This document shows positions 10,522 through 18,376 of a DNA stretch of 64,000 nt, one piece after another. Positions within the stretch are counted from its first letter, which is position 1. Every line of letters begins with the position of its first letter. The notes below the pieces were generated by a model that worked only from the letters and a program-made list of their open reading frames with translations, was not told the origin of the DNA and ran no database searches. Source of the DNA: Phyllobacterium trifolii (GTDB lineage: Bacteria > Pseudomonadota > Alphaproteobacteria > Rhizobiales > Rhizobiaceae); contig NZ_JACHXN010000006.1 of NCBI RefSeq assembly GCF_014192095.1, positions 62,001 to 126,000 of the forward strand, in the 5' to 3' direction. The position numbers were made by a program, and so were the translations under genes.

Positions 10522-11006
10522 CGACCGTAACCACTTATATCGAGCGCCTGCAGCAAGCAGCCGACAAGGCGCAATCGGCCGAGACCGCCTATCGGCGGGA
10601 GGCGGCAACCCGCATAGCGGCACTCGAACGCGAACGTGCTTTCGCCTTTCGCCGAATGAATCTGATGCGGTCGGTCGCGGAGGCGGCAAAGCCGCAAATG
10701 GCGGACGATAGCGATCCGGCCGAGCGGAGCGGTGAGGAAATCGCCGTCGCGCGCGCCCTTGCGCTGTTGCGGGTGAGGCTGGGCTGGTCGTCAGATAGTG
10801 AAACGCGGGATGCAACGCTCGCGCATTTCGCACCTGTAGTCATTGCACTTCACCTTGCTTCAGGCGGCGCGGAGATGCCTGATGAGACGTCAGGTATCGA
10901 TGATGCGCTTGGGCACTTCGAGGCCTGGTATGAGAAGGCTCACGGCGTTTCGTTCTGGATGCTTTTTGAAAATCCGATGCAAGATACGCCGCGTGTCGAC
11001 TTCTGA
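10518..11006 (+). CDS. Hypothetical protein coupled to selB-selC, 162 aa
   Basis: This soluble 162-aa protein is not recognised. Residues 1-55 are rich in Ala, Glu, Arg and Gln with heptad-like spacing (IERLQQAADKAQSAETAYRR), likely a long helix or coiled coil. The C-terminal half contains HFEAWYEKAHGVSFWMLFENP. Its ATG overlaps the selB stop (ATGA), so it belongs to the selenocysteine operon by position. There is no signal peptide or membrane helix. A role in Sec decoding or formate dehydrogenase maturation would be a guess from context only. Confidence 0.8.
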   Translation: MTTVTTYIERLQQAADKAQSAETAYRREAATRIAALERERAFAFRRMNLMRSVAEAAKPQMADDSDPAERSGEEIAVARALALLRVRLGWSSDSETRDATLAHFAPVVIALHLASGGAEMPDETSGIDDALGHFEAWYEKAHGVSFWMLFENPMQDTPRVDF

Positions 11007-11015
11007 GACCCCGCC

Positions 11016-11138
11016 TTGAAAGTCACTGCGGCGGTCATCTGACGCTGTTTTCTGCGCTTCCGGTGCTCACGTACCTTAAGTACGCTCCGCGCCGGTTCTC
11101 GAAAACCACGCCATATGTCTCGCCTCAGCGACTTTCAA
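11016..11138. repeat. Imperfect palindromic intergenic element, about 123 bp
   Basis: TTGAAAGTC (11016-11024) is mirrored by GACTTTCAA (11130-11138). The arms continue as an imperfect inverted repeat (ACTGCGGCG against CGCCTCAGC), and the centre holds the near-palindrome CACGTACCTTAAGTACGC. It resembles the dispersed palindromic intergenic repeats of Rhizobiales. Lying between the selB operon and the SBP56 gene, it could also act as a terminator-like structure. Only one copy was seen in this window. Confidence 0.6.
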
Positions 11139-11269
11139 CAGACGGGTCCCGCATCCGTTATCAAATGATCTGATTGGACACCGCTTCTTCCAAGTGCGAA
11201 GATCACCCGTCACATTCATTTTAGGAACCGCTGCGCAAGACTTCGTTTTGATCAAGAGGAAGTTCCATC

Positions 11270-12664
11270 ATGGCAACCTGGCAACCCGATCCCTCATTCT
11301 ATCCCTCGCCGAGAATGGCCGCCAAAGCGCCGGCAGAAAAGCTGGCCTATGTGGCCGCCTTCGATCCGGATCGCAAGAAACCCGATGCAATCGCCGTCGT
11401 CGATGTTGATCCGACATCGCCTTCCTATTCCCGTATCGTCGGCCAGGTCGACATGCCGAATGCGGGAGACGAACTGCATCATTTTGGCTGGAATGCGTGC
11501 TCGTCCTGCCTTTGCCCCAATGCGCCGCATCCTCATATGGAAAGGCGTTATCTCGTCGTGCCGGGCCTGCGGTCGTCGAGGCTGCACATCATAGACACCA
11601 AGCCCGATCCTCGAAATCCGATGATCATCAAGGTTATCGAGCCCGAAGAAATTGCGGAAAAGGCAGGGTACTCGCGGTTGCATACCATTCACTGCGGACC
11701 CGAGGGGATTTATGTCAATGCGCTTGGAAACGCCGAGGGCAAGGCGCCAGGTGGCATATTCCTGCTCGATCCTGAAAGTTTCAATGTGCTTGGCCAATGG
11801 GAGATGGATCGCGGGCCGCAAAAGCTCGCCTATGATTTCTGGTGGCACCTCGGCCATGACACGATGATCACAAGCGAATGGGGTACGCCCGATACATTCG
11901 AGGATGGGCTTGTCCCGGAGATTCTGCTCGGCAGCAAATATGGACGCAGACTGCATTTCTGGGACCTCCACAAGCGCAAGCATCTGCAGGAGATCGATTT
12001 CGGTGAAGAGCACCAGCTCGTGTTCGAGTTACGCCCTGCGCATGATCCGACCAAGGCCTATGGTTTCGTTGGCTGCGTCATCAGCCTGAAGGACCTCTCC
12101 GCATCGATCTGGACGTGGTATCGCGACGGTAACAAATGGGCTGTCAAAAAGATCATCGAAATTCCCGCCGAGCCTGCCGATGCTTCATTGCTACCGCCTG
12201 TGCTGCAGGGCTTCCAGGCGGTTGCCCCGCTCGTCACCGATATCGATCTGTCGATGGATGATCGGTTCCTCTATGTTTCATGCTGGGGCACGGGCGATAT
12301 GATCCAGTATGACGTATCGGATCCTTTCCACCCGAAAGAAACCGGCCGGGTCAGGATTGGCGGCATTGTTTCCCGGGCTACCCATCCAAAGGCCAACAAT
12401 CGTGCGCTCAATGGCGGGCCGCAAATGGTGGAAATCAGTCGGGATGGAAAGCGTGTCTATTTCACCAACTCGCTCTATGGCGCCATTGATCCGCAGTTCT
12501 ATCCGGACGGCATCGACGGCTGGATGGTGAAGCTTGACGTCGGGGAGAACGGCGGGATCACATTCGACGAGAATTTCTTCGTTGACTGGCCGAAAGGTCA
12601 TCGTCCGCATCAGGTGCGGCTGGAAGGGGGCGACTGCTCATCGGACTCGTATTGCTACCCTTGA
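11270..12664 (+). CDS. SBP56/SELENBP1-family protein, probable methanethiol oxidase
   Basis: The 464-aa product belongs to the 56-kDa selenium-binding protein family. In bacteria (MtoX) and humans members oxidise methanethiol to formaldehyde, H2O2 and H2S using copper. Family signatures are visible: HHFGWNACSSCLCP near residue 65, RYLVVPGLRSSRLHIIDTK, LHTIHCGPEG, FWWHLGHDTMITSEWG, and the C-terminal GGDCSSDSYCYP. Several His residues are candidate metal ligands. No Sec signal is seen at the N-terminus (MATWQPDPSFY). It follows the selenocysteine operon, but the family's enzyme activity does not itself need Sec. The start is the ATG after AAGAGGAAG. Confidence 0.92.
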   Translation: MATWQPDPSFYPSPRMAAKAPAEKLAYVAAFDPDRKKPDAIAVVDVDPTSPSYSRIVGQVDMPNAGDELHHFGWNACSSCLCPNAPHPHMERRYLVVPGLRSSRLHIIDTKPDPRNPMIIKVIEPEEIAEKAGYSRLHTIHCGPEGIYVNALGNAEGKAPGGIFLLDPESFNVLGQWEMDRGPQKLAYDFWWHLGHDTMITSEWGTPDTFEDGLVPEILLGSKYGRRLHFWDLHKRKHLQEIDFGEEHQLVFELRPAHDPTKAYGFVGCVISLKDLSASIWTWYRDGNKWAVKKIIEIPAEPADASLLPPVLQGFQAVAPLVTDIDLSMDDRFLYVSCWGTGDMIQYDVSDPFHPKETGRVRIGGIVSRATHPKANNRALNGGPQMVEISRDGKRVYFTNSLYGAIDPQFYPDGIDGWMVKLDVGENGGITFDENFFVDWPKGHRPHQVRLEGGDCSSDSYCYP

Positions 12665-12699
12665 TGAGGCCGGCAGCCGCGAAACGAATGGCAGCGTAA

Positions 12700-13326
12700 A
12701 TGGTAGCCATGTCACCGTGGCTGGTGCTTGCTGGCCTTGGCGTTTTTCACGGTCTCAATCCCGCAACGGGCTGGCTTTTTGCCGTGGCGCTCGGTCTGCA
12801 CAGAAGGAGCCGCAAAACAGTTTTCCTGTCGGTAATTCCCATCGCCATAGGACACGCGATTTCGATCGCTGTCGTTGCATTTTTGGCCGTATTGCTCGGC
12901 CTCATCATCGATCAGCGCGTTCTCGAAATTATCGCGGGCGCGGTGTTGCTCGCATGGGCTGTCTACTACGCCACATATGGCCATCGCCACCGTGTCAGGG
13001 TCGGCATGACCACCGGAATGACAGGGCTTGGGTTGTGGTCATTCCTGATGGCGACCGCCCATGGGGCAGGCCTCATGCTGGTGCCGGTTGTCATCCCGCT
13101 TTGCCTCTCGGCCAGCCCCGCCAAAGAGCTGACAGCGGCGGGTTCATTGCCGATAGCCCTGGCAGCTATCGGCACGCACATGGCAGCGATGCTCGCGGTG
13201 ATCCTGCTGGTAGCAATCGCGGTTTACGATTGGTTTGGCCTCGCATTCTTGCGCCGCGGATGGATCAACTTTGATGCCATCTGGATCGCGGCGCTTGCGA
13301 TCACGGGTATTGTCCTGATTGCTTGA
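12700..13326 (+). CDS. NicO/UreH-like integral membrane protein
   Basis: A 208-aa polytopic protein with six or so hydrophobic segments. His-containing motifs FHGLNPATGW near the N-terminus, IPIAIGHAISI, YGHRHRVRV after the third helix and TAHGAGLML resemble the NicO/RcnA/UreH/SafE group of metal or small-anion transporters; the exact family is uncertain. It lies 35 nt after the SBP56 gene on the same strand and may be cotranscribed. That suggests a link to the copper cofactor or the sulfur product of that enzyme, but this is inference. Confidence 0.75.
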   Translation: MVAMSPWLVLAGLGVFHGLNPATGWLFAVALGLHRRSRKTVFLSVIPIAIGHAISIAVVAFLAVLLGLIIDQRVLEIIAGAVLLAWAVYYATYGHRHRVRVGMTTGMTGLGLWSFLMATAHGAGLMLVPVVIPLCLSASPAKELTAAGSLPIALAAIGTHMAAMLAVILLVAIAVYDWFGLAFLRRGWINFDAIWIAALAITGIVLIA

Positions 13327-13391
13327 GGCCGTCATAGCGTGAATCTCAACGGCCCCTAGAGCGAGTTTTGTCTACTCAGAGCTGGTTCTGT

Positions 13392-14090
13392 TTAATACTC
13401 AAGCTTCGGATACCAATCCTTGCCGCGACCTTCGGGCGTTGCATCGAAAATGGTCCACAGTGGCATGGGGTCCGGTGCGCCGCGCGGGTCCTGCCCGGGA
13501 TCGGCGGTCGCTACGCCCATTTCCTCGCTCCAGAAGTGGCGGATTGTGCCATCGCGACGGGTGAAGACGTTGAATGCGGCTCTATCTTCGTCCTCGGAAC
13601 TTACATAGTCGCGAGTATAATCGCCGCTCATGTCGGAATAGAGCTTGAGGCCGTGCCAGCCACGTTCCTTTTTGAAAGCGACAAGCCGCTCGATCGGCGA
13701 GCGCGCGATCACCGCCAGGGCTACGCGCTGTTCGACATCTTGAGCCTCGCCATCCCAGGCGCTGAGCTGCGAGGTGCACATCGGACACGGCCGGTTGCGC
13801 TGTGGTCCGAACATGTAACTGTAAGCCACGAGTGTCTGTTTGCCATTGAACAGATCGGCGAAACTCACAGGTCCGTGCTCGCTTTCAAATCGATAGTTCC
13901 TGTCGACTTCGCCGCCGGGTGGCAATGCCCGGCGTTGCTCGGCAACGCGCTCGATGTGGCGCCTCAATTCGATCTCTTCCGCCAACAGCGCACTACGCGC
14001 CTGTCGGTATTCGTTGCTCTCATTCGGAAAGTGCACTTCGCTCTGTTTCACGAGCTCCGCTGCGGGTGTCAGTGGATGGGTAGTGTTCAT
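13392..14090 (-). CDS. DUF899 family thioredoxin-like protein
   Basis: The 232-aa product has the pattern of the DUF899 family: an N-terminal helical part with LLAEEIELRRHIERVAEQRRAL, then GPVSFADLFNGKQTLVAYSYMF, a CPMCTSQLSAWDG motif and RDGTIRHFWSEEM. The fold is predicted to be thioredoxin-like, with CPMC as a candidate redox pair. It is cytoplasmic, with no signal. It stands alone, convergent with the preceding membrane protein. Function in this family is not well established. Confidence 0.85.
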   Translation of the reverse strand: MNTTHPLTPAAELVKQSEVHFPNESNEYRQARSALLAEEIELRRHIERVAEQRRALPPGGEVDRNYRFESEHGPVSFADLFNGKQTLVAYSYMFGPQRNRPCPMCTSQLSAWDGEAQDVEQRVALAVIARSPIERLVAFKKERGWHGLKLYSDMSGDYTRDYVSSEDEDRAAFNVFTRRDGTIRHFWSEEMGVATADPGQDPRGAPDPMPLWTIFDATPEGRGKDWYPKLEY

Positions 14091-14488
14091 GATCGATCCT
14101 TTGGGTGGTTGTGTATTCGATCCGGCGGCCCAGTCGCAGGGATGAGCCTGCCATAGCGAAGTCTATGGCATTATAACGTTGATATCAACGTATCATATTG
14201 TTAGATGTTCCAATTCGGCTTCCGCGTGCTCTCGCTGAGGGCAAATTCGATTTTGCGATGCTCAAATTAAAATCACTCTGATGCTTTTTAATGCGGTTCG
14301 TTTCACCCAGCGCCGAAATCTGAGGCGATTTTTCCGAGCATATTGTTGGTTCACTGGCTAACGTCGCGATCACTCGCAAGAAGGGGGGATATCTGCGTCT
14401 GCCCCGCCTGTCATGAATCGTTCTTATTTCGACGGTCGGCCCTCTGGACGCTGCAATTTTTGAAGAAATTCGAGACGGCCAGATGAAT
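14091..14488. other. Non-coding stretch upstream of glnII
   Basis: About 400 bases with no convincing gene. A 112-codon minus-strand frame (14185-14523) has basic, low-complexity composition, no ribosome site and overlaps the sigma-54 promoter, so it is probably spurious. The AT-rich segment around 14170-14200 (GTTGATATCAACGTATCATA) is palindrome-rich and could bind a regulator of the DUF899 gene, NtrC or IHF. No certain NtrC site was identified by eye. Confidence 0.5.
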
Positions 14489-14504
14489 TGGCATGGAACA
14501 TGCT
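14489..14504 (+). promoter_or_regulatory. Sigma-54 promoter of glnII
   Basis: TGGCATGGAACATGCT matches the sigma-54 consensus TGGCACRNNNNTTGCW at all positions except C6 (T) and T12 (A), with the GG and GC pairs exactly spaced. It lies about 85 nt before the glnII start. Rhizobial glnII genes are known to be NtrC/sigma-54 dependent, so activation under nitrogen limitation is expected. Confidence 0.8.
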
Positions 14505-14588
14505 TTGTCTTCTCATGGTGCAAGCTGGCGTTACTCGATCATCGGAATATCCTGGATCGCTACGCCTTCAGACAAGGAAGGTAAAAAA

Positions 14589-15629
14589 ATGACAAAATAC
14601 AAGCTCGAGTATATTTGGCTGGATGGATACACCCCGGTGCCGAATCTTCGCGGCAAGACGCAGGTCAAGGAGTTCGATAGTTTTCCTGCACTTGAGGATT
14701 TGCCGATGTGGGGTTTCGACGGCAGCTCCACGATGCAAGCGGAAGGCAGAAGTTCGGATTGCGTGTTGAAGCCAGTGGCCATCTATCCTGATAGCGAGCG
14801 CAAGAACGGTGCTCTTGTCATGTGCGAAGTCATGATGCCGGATGGCGTTACGCCGCACCCTTCGAACAAGCGCGCATCGATCCTCGATGACGAGAATGCT
14901 TGGTTCGGATTTGAACAGGAATATTTCTTCTATAAAAATGGCCGTCCACTCGGCTTCCCGGAAGCCGGATATCCTGCTCCGCAGGGCCCGTATTACACGG
15001 GCGTTGGCTATAGCAGCGTCGGCGATATTGCCCGCAAGATCGTCGAAGAACATCTCGATGTTTGCCTGGCAGCGGGCCTCAACCACGAAGGCATCAACGC
15101 CGAAGTGGCCAAAGGCCAGTGGGAGTTCCAGATATTCGGAAAGGGTTCCAGAAAGGCCGCCGACGAGATCTGGCTGGCGCGCTATCTATTGCAGCGTTTG
15201 ACCGAAAAGTATGGCATCGACGTTGAATATCATTGCAAGCCGCTCGGCGATACCGATTGGAATGGTTCGGGCATGCACGCCAATTTCTCCACACAGTACA
15301 TGCGGGAAATCGGCGGCAAAGAGTATTTCGAGCAGTTGATGAGTGCCTTCCAGAGTGCGACGGCCGATCATATCGCCGTCTATGGCCCCGACAATCATCT
15401 GCGCCTGACTGGCAAGCACGAAACGCAGTCCATTCATACGTTCAGCTACGGCGTGGCTGATCGCGGCGCATCCATCCGGGTACCGCATAGCTTTGTAAAC
15501 AATGGTTACCGTGGATATCTCGAGGACCGCCGCCCGAACTCACAGGGCGACCCCTATCAGATAGCGTCCCAAATTCTCAAGACCATCGCATCCGTTCCTC
15601 TCGAAAGCGACATCTCGGTCGCTGCCTAA
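14589..15629 (+). CDS. glnII: Glutamine synthetase II (eukaryotic type)
   Basis: The 346-aa product is a class II glutamine synthetase, forming glutamine from glutamate, ammonia and ATP in the cytoplasm. It starts MTKYKLEYIWLDGYTPVPNL and contains the beta-grasp motif MWGFDGSSTMQAEG, the metal-binding FGFEQEYFFY, GINAEVAKGQWEFQI, and the ATP-site NGSGMHANFST. The size is that of rhizobial GSII (about 345 aa), shorter than GSI. The ATG at 14589 gives the family N-terminus behind GGAAGG; a longer upstream frame is not supported. A sigma-54 promoter precedes it and a hairpin follows it. Confidence 0.97.
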   Translation: MTKYKLEYIWLDGYTPVPNLRGKTQVKEFDSFPALEDLPMWGFDGSSTMQAEGRSSDCVLKPVAIYPDSERKNGALVMCEVMMPDGVTPHPSNKRASILDDENAWFGFEQEYFFYKNGRPLGFPEAGYPAPQGPYYTGVGYSSVGDIARKIVEEHLDVCLAAGLNHEGINAEVAKGQWEFQIFGKGSRKAADEIWLARYLLQRLTEKYGIDVEYHCKPLGDTDWNGSGMHANFSTQYMREIGGKEYFEQLMSAFQSATADHIAVYGPDNHLRLTGKHETQSIHTFSYGVADRGASIRVPHSFVNNGYRGYLEDRRPNSQGDPYQIASQILKTIASVPLESDISVAA

Positions 15630-15639
15630 AGGACGCAAA

Positions 15640-15670
15640 GGGCGGCAAAGATCACTGATCTTTGCCGCCC
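15640..15670. terminator. Strong hairpin between glnII and a convergent gene
   Basis: GGGCGGCAAAGATCA and its complement GATCTTTGCCGCCC form a nearly perfect stem of about 14 bp with a very short loop. No T-run follows on either strand, so it may be a weak or factor-assisted terminator serving both convergent genes. Confidence 0.6.
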
Positions 15671-15676
15671 TGTCAC

Positions 15677-16087
15677 CTATTCGCGCTGCCAGGTCTGGGT
15701 TTTGCATAGAAGGCCGCCTAGGACGCAACCGGAGAGTTGAACACTCGCTTCGGAAAATTTTGCCTTGCCCGCATAGGTCTTGCCGCTCTCGGTATCGTAA
15801 AGAGAGCCCGTATACGATCCAGAACCGTTTGACTTCAGGGTGACTGCCTGAAGACCCACCACCGGACGGTCGTGTTTGGAAGCATCGGGATTGTTGACGT
15901 CGTTGACCGGATTCTTCATCCATACGATCGTCCCGCAAACGCCGGCGTCACATTCGCTCAGTTTGACTTTCGTGCCGCCAGACTCGTTGACATAGGTTCC
16001 AACAATCTTTGGTTCCTGCGCCATTACGGCAGTTGTCATGCTGCCTGCCAAAACGAGAGAGAGAATAGCTTTCTGAGTACCGAACAA
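15677..16087 (-). CDS. DUF2147 family exported protein
   Basis: The 136-aa product has a Sec signal (MFGTQKAILSLVLAGSMTTAVMA, cleavage after VMA) and the DUF2147 pattern: IVGTYVNESGGTKVKLSECDAGVCGTIVW, RPVVGLQAV, GSYTGSLYDTESGKTY and LSGCVLGGLLCKTQTWQR. It is periplasmic. Members of this family have a lipocalin-like beta fold and no settled function. Four Cys in the mature part could form disulfides. It stands alone. Confidence 0.88.
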   Translation of the reverse strand: MFGTQKAILSLVLAGSMTTAVMAQEPKIVGTYVNESGGTKVKLSECDAGVCGTIVWMKNPVNDVNNPDASKHDRPVVGLQAVTLKSNGSGSYTGSLYDTESGKTYAGKAKFSEASVQLSGCVLGGLLCKTQTWQRE

Positions 16088-16254
16088 ATCGTGGCTCCGT
16101 GTTACATTGTGGTGGAAAATCGATGCGCTCTTTGCGCGGATGGCTATAGTTTGTGGCAGTTGTTACAGCAGAAATTGGACAGGAATAGGGACAAAGCAAG
16201 TTTCGTGACTAATGATCAAGGGTGAATCTGGAGCGCCCCGTATGACAAGCGCGA

Positions 16255-16896
16255 TCATAGCGCCAGGCGACCCGTCCACTCCGTGACCGCCGTGGCCAGA
16301 GTCTTCAAATGATCGGCGGCCGTGAAGCCGGATACGCTCTTGCGAGGCTTGAGATCGTGGTCGCCGTCCTCCAGCCAGAGAAGGTCGATCTTGTGTGAGA
16401 GAGAATAATCCTGAACCTCGTCTCGCGTGCCGAACTCGTCGCGTGTGCCCTGACAAATCAATGCAGGCGTCATCAACCCGGCGAGATGCTTCGTACGAAG
16501 TTGGTCCGGCTTGCCCGGTGGATGAAACGGATAGCCAAGGCAAAGGAGACCGGCAACTTTTCCGGCAGAATGGAGATCGTCAGCGATCATGCTGGCGACC
16601 CGTCCACCCATCGACTTGCCACCAATGATCAGCGGACCGGTTGCGCCGAGTTCGGTTATCGCCACCATGTACTCCGGGTTGAGTTTTTCAGCGCGAGGCG
16701 GAGGCTTTCGCACGCCTGACGTACGACGAGACGCCATATAGCCGAACTCGAAACGCGCAACGCGAAAGCCCGCCGCGGCAAGAGCCTTGGCCGTGGCTTC
16801 CATCGACGCTGAATCCATCGGTGCTCCTGCACCGTGCGCAAGAAGGATGGTGACCGGCGCATCGTCCGGTCCGTCGAACAGAAACTTATCGTGCAT
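16255..16896 (-). CDS. Alpha/beta hydrolase, KANL3/Tex30-like
   Basis: A 213-aa cytoplasmic alpha/beta hydrolase. The oxyanion region ILLAHGAGAPMDS is near residue 20, the nucleophile elbow GGKSMGGRVASM places Ser at about residue 94, and CLGYPFHPPGKPDQLR and EDGDHDLKPRK supply the expected acid/His end of the triad. This compact, lidless form is the KANL3/Tex30 group, often annotated as a dienelactone-hydrolase-like protein. The substrate is unknown. Confidence 0.85.
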   Translation of the reverse strand: MHDKFLFDGPDDAPVTILLAHGAGAPMDSASMEATAKALAAAGFRVARFEFGYMASRRTSGVRKPPPRAEKLNPEYMVAITELGATGPLIIGGKSMGGRVASMIADDLHSAGKVAGLLCLGYPFHPPGKPDQLRTKHLAGLMTPALICQGTRDEFGTRDEVQDYSLSHKIDLLWLEDGDHDLKPRKSVSGFTAADHLKTLATAVTEWTGRLAL

Positions 16897-16973
16897 TACA
16901 ACCTGTCGTTTTTGACCCGCGATTATTGTGACACGGTATGCTGCAGTCGTGGAATGAGGAATATTTCTCCAGG

Positions 16974-17474
16974 CTAATTGCGCACGAGATTTATTTCACT
17001 GGTGACAACGGACGTACGTGATCGAGGATCCATGTCGGTTGTTGTCAGCACCATGCCGTTATTGCCGACTTTCCGCATGGTTATCTGTGCTTTGCGGTCG
17101 CCATTGACATTTTTGGCCCAGAGAATGCCGAGGTTAATGGCGTTTCCGCGCCGCGTTCCAGAAAGGCGAGCTACGCCGGTGGCTGATCCAGTGTAGGAGC
17201 CGGTGTATCTGCCGCCACTCGATGTCAAGTTGACCGCAACAGCGCGGGACATGACCATCAAGCCGGTGCAATTGCCCTCCAGCGCCAGCGATGAAGGTGT
17301 GGTTGACGAGTCGAAGGTACAAGAAACCGTCATCGACGGTACGTTCGTGCGTATGCGCACCGCGCCGTTACCCGCCCATTTGCCTTCGAGAGATTGGAGA
17401 AACGCCGCTTCGTCGGCACGTGCAGCTTCCGCCATCGTCAAAACCAAAATCAGTCCCGCAAGAATCTGTATCAT
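16974..17474 (-). CDS. Exported protein of unknown function, 166 aa
   Basis: Starting at the internal ATG 17474 gives a clear Sec signal (MIQILAGLILVLTMAEAARA); the frame opens 16 codons earlier with a less likely start. The mature protein has two Cys (VSCTFD and GNCTGL) and a Ser/Gly/Thr-rich beta-type sequence (SSGGRYTGSYTGSATGVARL). It resembles conserved rhizobial exported proteins of lipocalin or META-like character, but I cannot name a family. Alone on its strand. Confidence 0.7.
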   Translation of the reverse strand: MIQILAGLILVLTMAEAARADEAAFLQSLEGKWAGNGAVRIRTNVPSMTVSCTFDSSTTPSSLALEGNCTGLMVMSRAVAVNLTSSGGRYTGSYTGSATGVARLSGTRRGNAINLGILWAKNVNGDRKAQITMRKVGNNGMVLTTTDMDPRSRTSVVTSEINLVRN

Positions 17475-17674
17475 AGCGGCATCCTTCAAAGCTTGAGCAA
17501 AGCTGATGTTCCAACGCGCCATCTCAAGGGTGGGTTCCGCTTAGGAAAACGGCCCGCCGCCGGATACTGTACAACTGGCAACGCATTGGCGCAGTAAAAA
17601 TACCGGCATCCACTTTCAATTTCGATTGCGGAAGGGCAATCTCGGCGAGGGTGGTCGCCAGGTGGGGGAAGTGA

Positions 17675-18319
17675 ATGAGTAAACTGCAAGAGGAAGTCGC
17701 GCGCCGCCCTATTTCCAGCCGGTCGTCTCCCTGGGCCATCAGGCTCAGCAAATACATGGCGCAAGCCGGCATCACTGCCAACAGCATTTCACTGCTGTCG
17801 ATTGTGTTTGCGGTCGTCGGGGGCGCGCTTATCGCGTTTGTGGTCCATCCAATTGCGTGGCTTTGCGCGGCTGCGTGCGTGCAGTTGAGACTGATCTGCA
17901 ACCTTCTCGACGGAATGGTCGCGATCGAAGGCGGCAAGAAAACACCGAGCGGGCCTCTCTACAACGAATTTCCCGACCGGATCTGCGATACGCTGTTTCT
18001 TGTTCCGGTTGGATATGCTGTGGGCTACCCTTGGCTTGGCTGGCTATGCGCGCTGCTCGCTGCCCTGACCGCCTACATCAGGGTTTTCGGTGGATCGTTG
18101 GGATTGGCTCAGGATTTCAGCGGCATCATGGCGAAACAGCGCCGCATGGCAGTTCTCACGGCGGGTCTCGTTGTCCAGTGCGTGGAAACGTGGCTCTTCG
18201 GGAGCCACTGGTCACTTCTTGTGGCATTGGCCATTATAACGATCGGCAGTCTTGTGACCTGTGTCATGCGAACAGTCAGCATTTCCCGGGGATTAGCAGT
18301 CCGTTCTGGCCCCGAGTGA
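17675..18319 (+). CDS. CDP-alcohol phosphatidyltransferase-like membrane protein, divergent active site
   Basis: A 214-aa protein with several hydrophobic helices (ISLLSIVFAVVGGALIAFVV, LVPVGYAVGYPWLGWLCALL). It carries DGMVAIEGGKKTPSGPLYNE followed by FPDRICD, which lines up with the family signature DG-x2-AR-x8-G-x3-D-x3-D, although the Arg is Ile and the Asp pair is shifted to FPD...CD. Members transfer a CDP-linked alcohol or lipid headgroup at the inner membrane. The substrate is unknown. The start at 17675 follows GGTGGGGGA. It is convergent with the next gene. Confidence 0.8.
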   Translation: MSKLQEEVARRPISSRSSPWAIRLSKYMAQAGITANSISLLSIVFAVVGGALIAFVVHPIAWLCAAACVQLRLICNLLDGMVAIEGGKKTPSGPLYNEFPDRICDTLFLVPVGYAVGYPWLGWLCALLAALTAYIRVFGGSLGLAQDFSGIMAKQRRMAVLTAGLVVQCVETWLFGSHWSLLVALAIITIGSLVTCVMRTVSISRGLAVRSGPE

Positions 18320-18338
18320 CTTGATATCACAATGAAAG

Positions 18339-18372
18339 TACTGCGGACCCGCGTCTCTGCGGACCCGCAGTA
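18339..18372. terminator. Hairpin between convergent genes
   Basis: TACTGCGG (18339-18346) pairs with CCGCAGTA (18365-18372), with repeated GCGGACCCGC inside. It sits exactly between two convergent genes. There is no clear T-run, so termination is inferred from position. Confidence 0.55.
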
Positions 18373-18376
18373 GCTC

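Noticed and set aside
12534-13274. 246-codon plus-strand frame overlapping the SBP56 and membrane protein genes
   Set aside because: It is out of frame with two well-supported genes, low in hydrophobics and rich in Arg/Gly/His/Ser, the mark of a shadow frame in GC-rich DNA.
14185-14523. 112-codon minus-strand frame upstream of glnII, considered as a gstI-like regulator
   Set aside because: Rhizobia can carry gstI beside glnII, but this sequence is longer, basic and not recognisable as GstI, has no ribosome site and overlaps the sigma-54 promoter.
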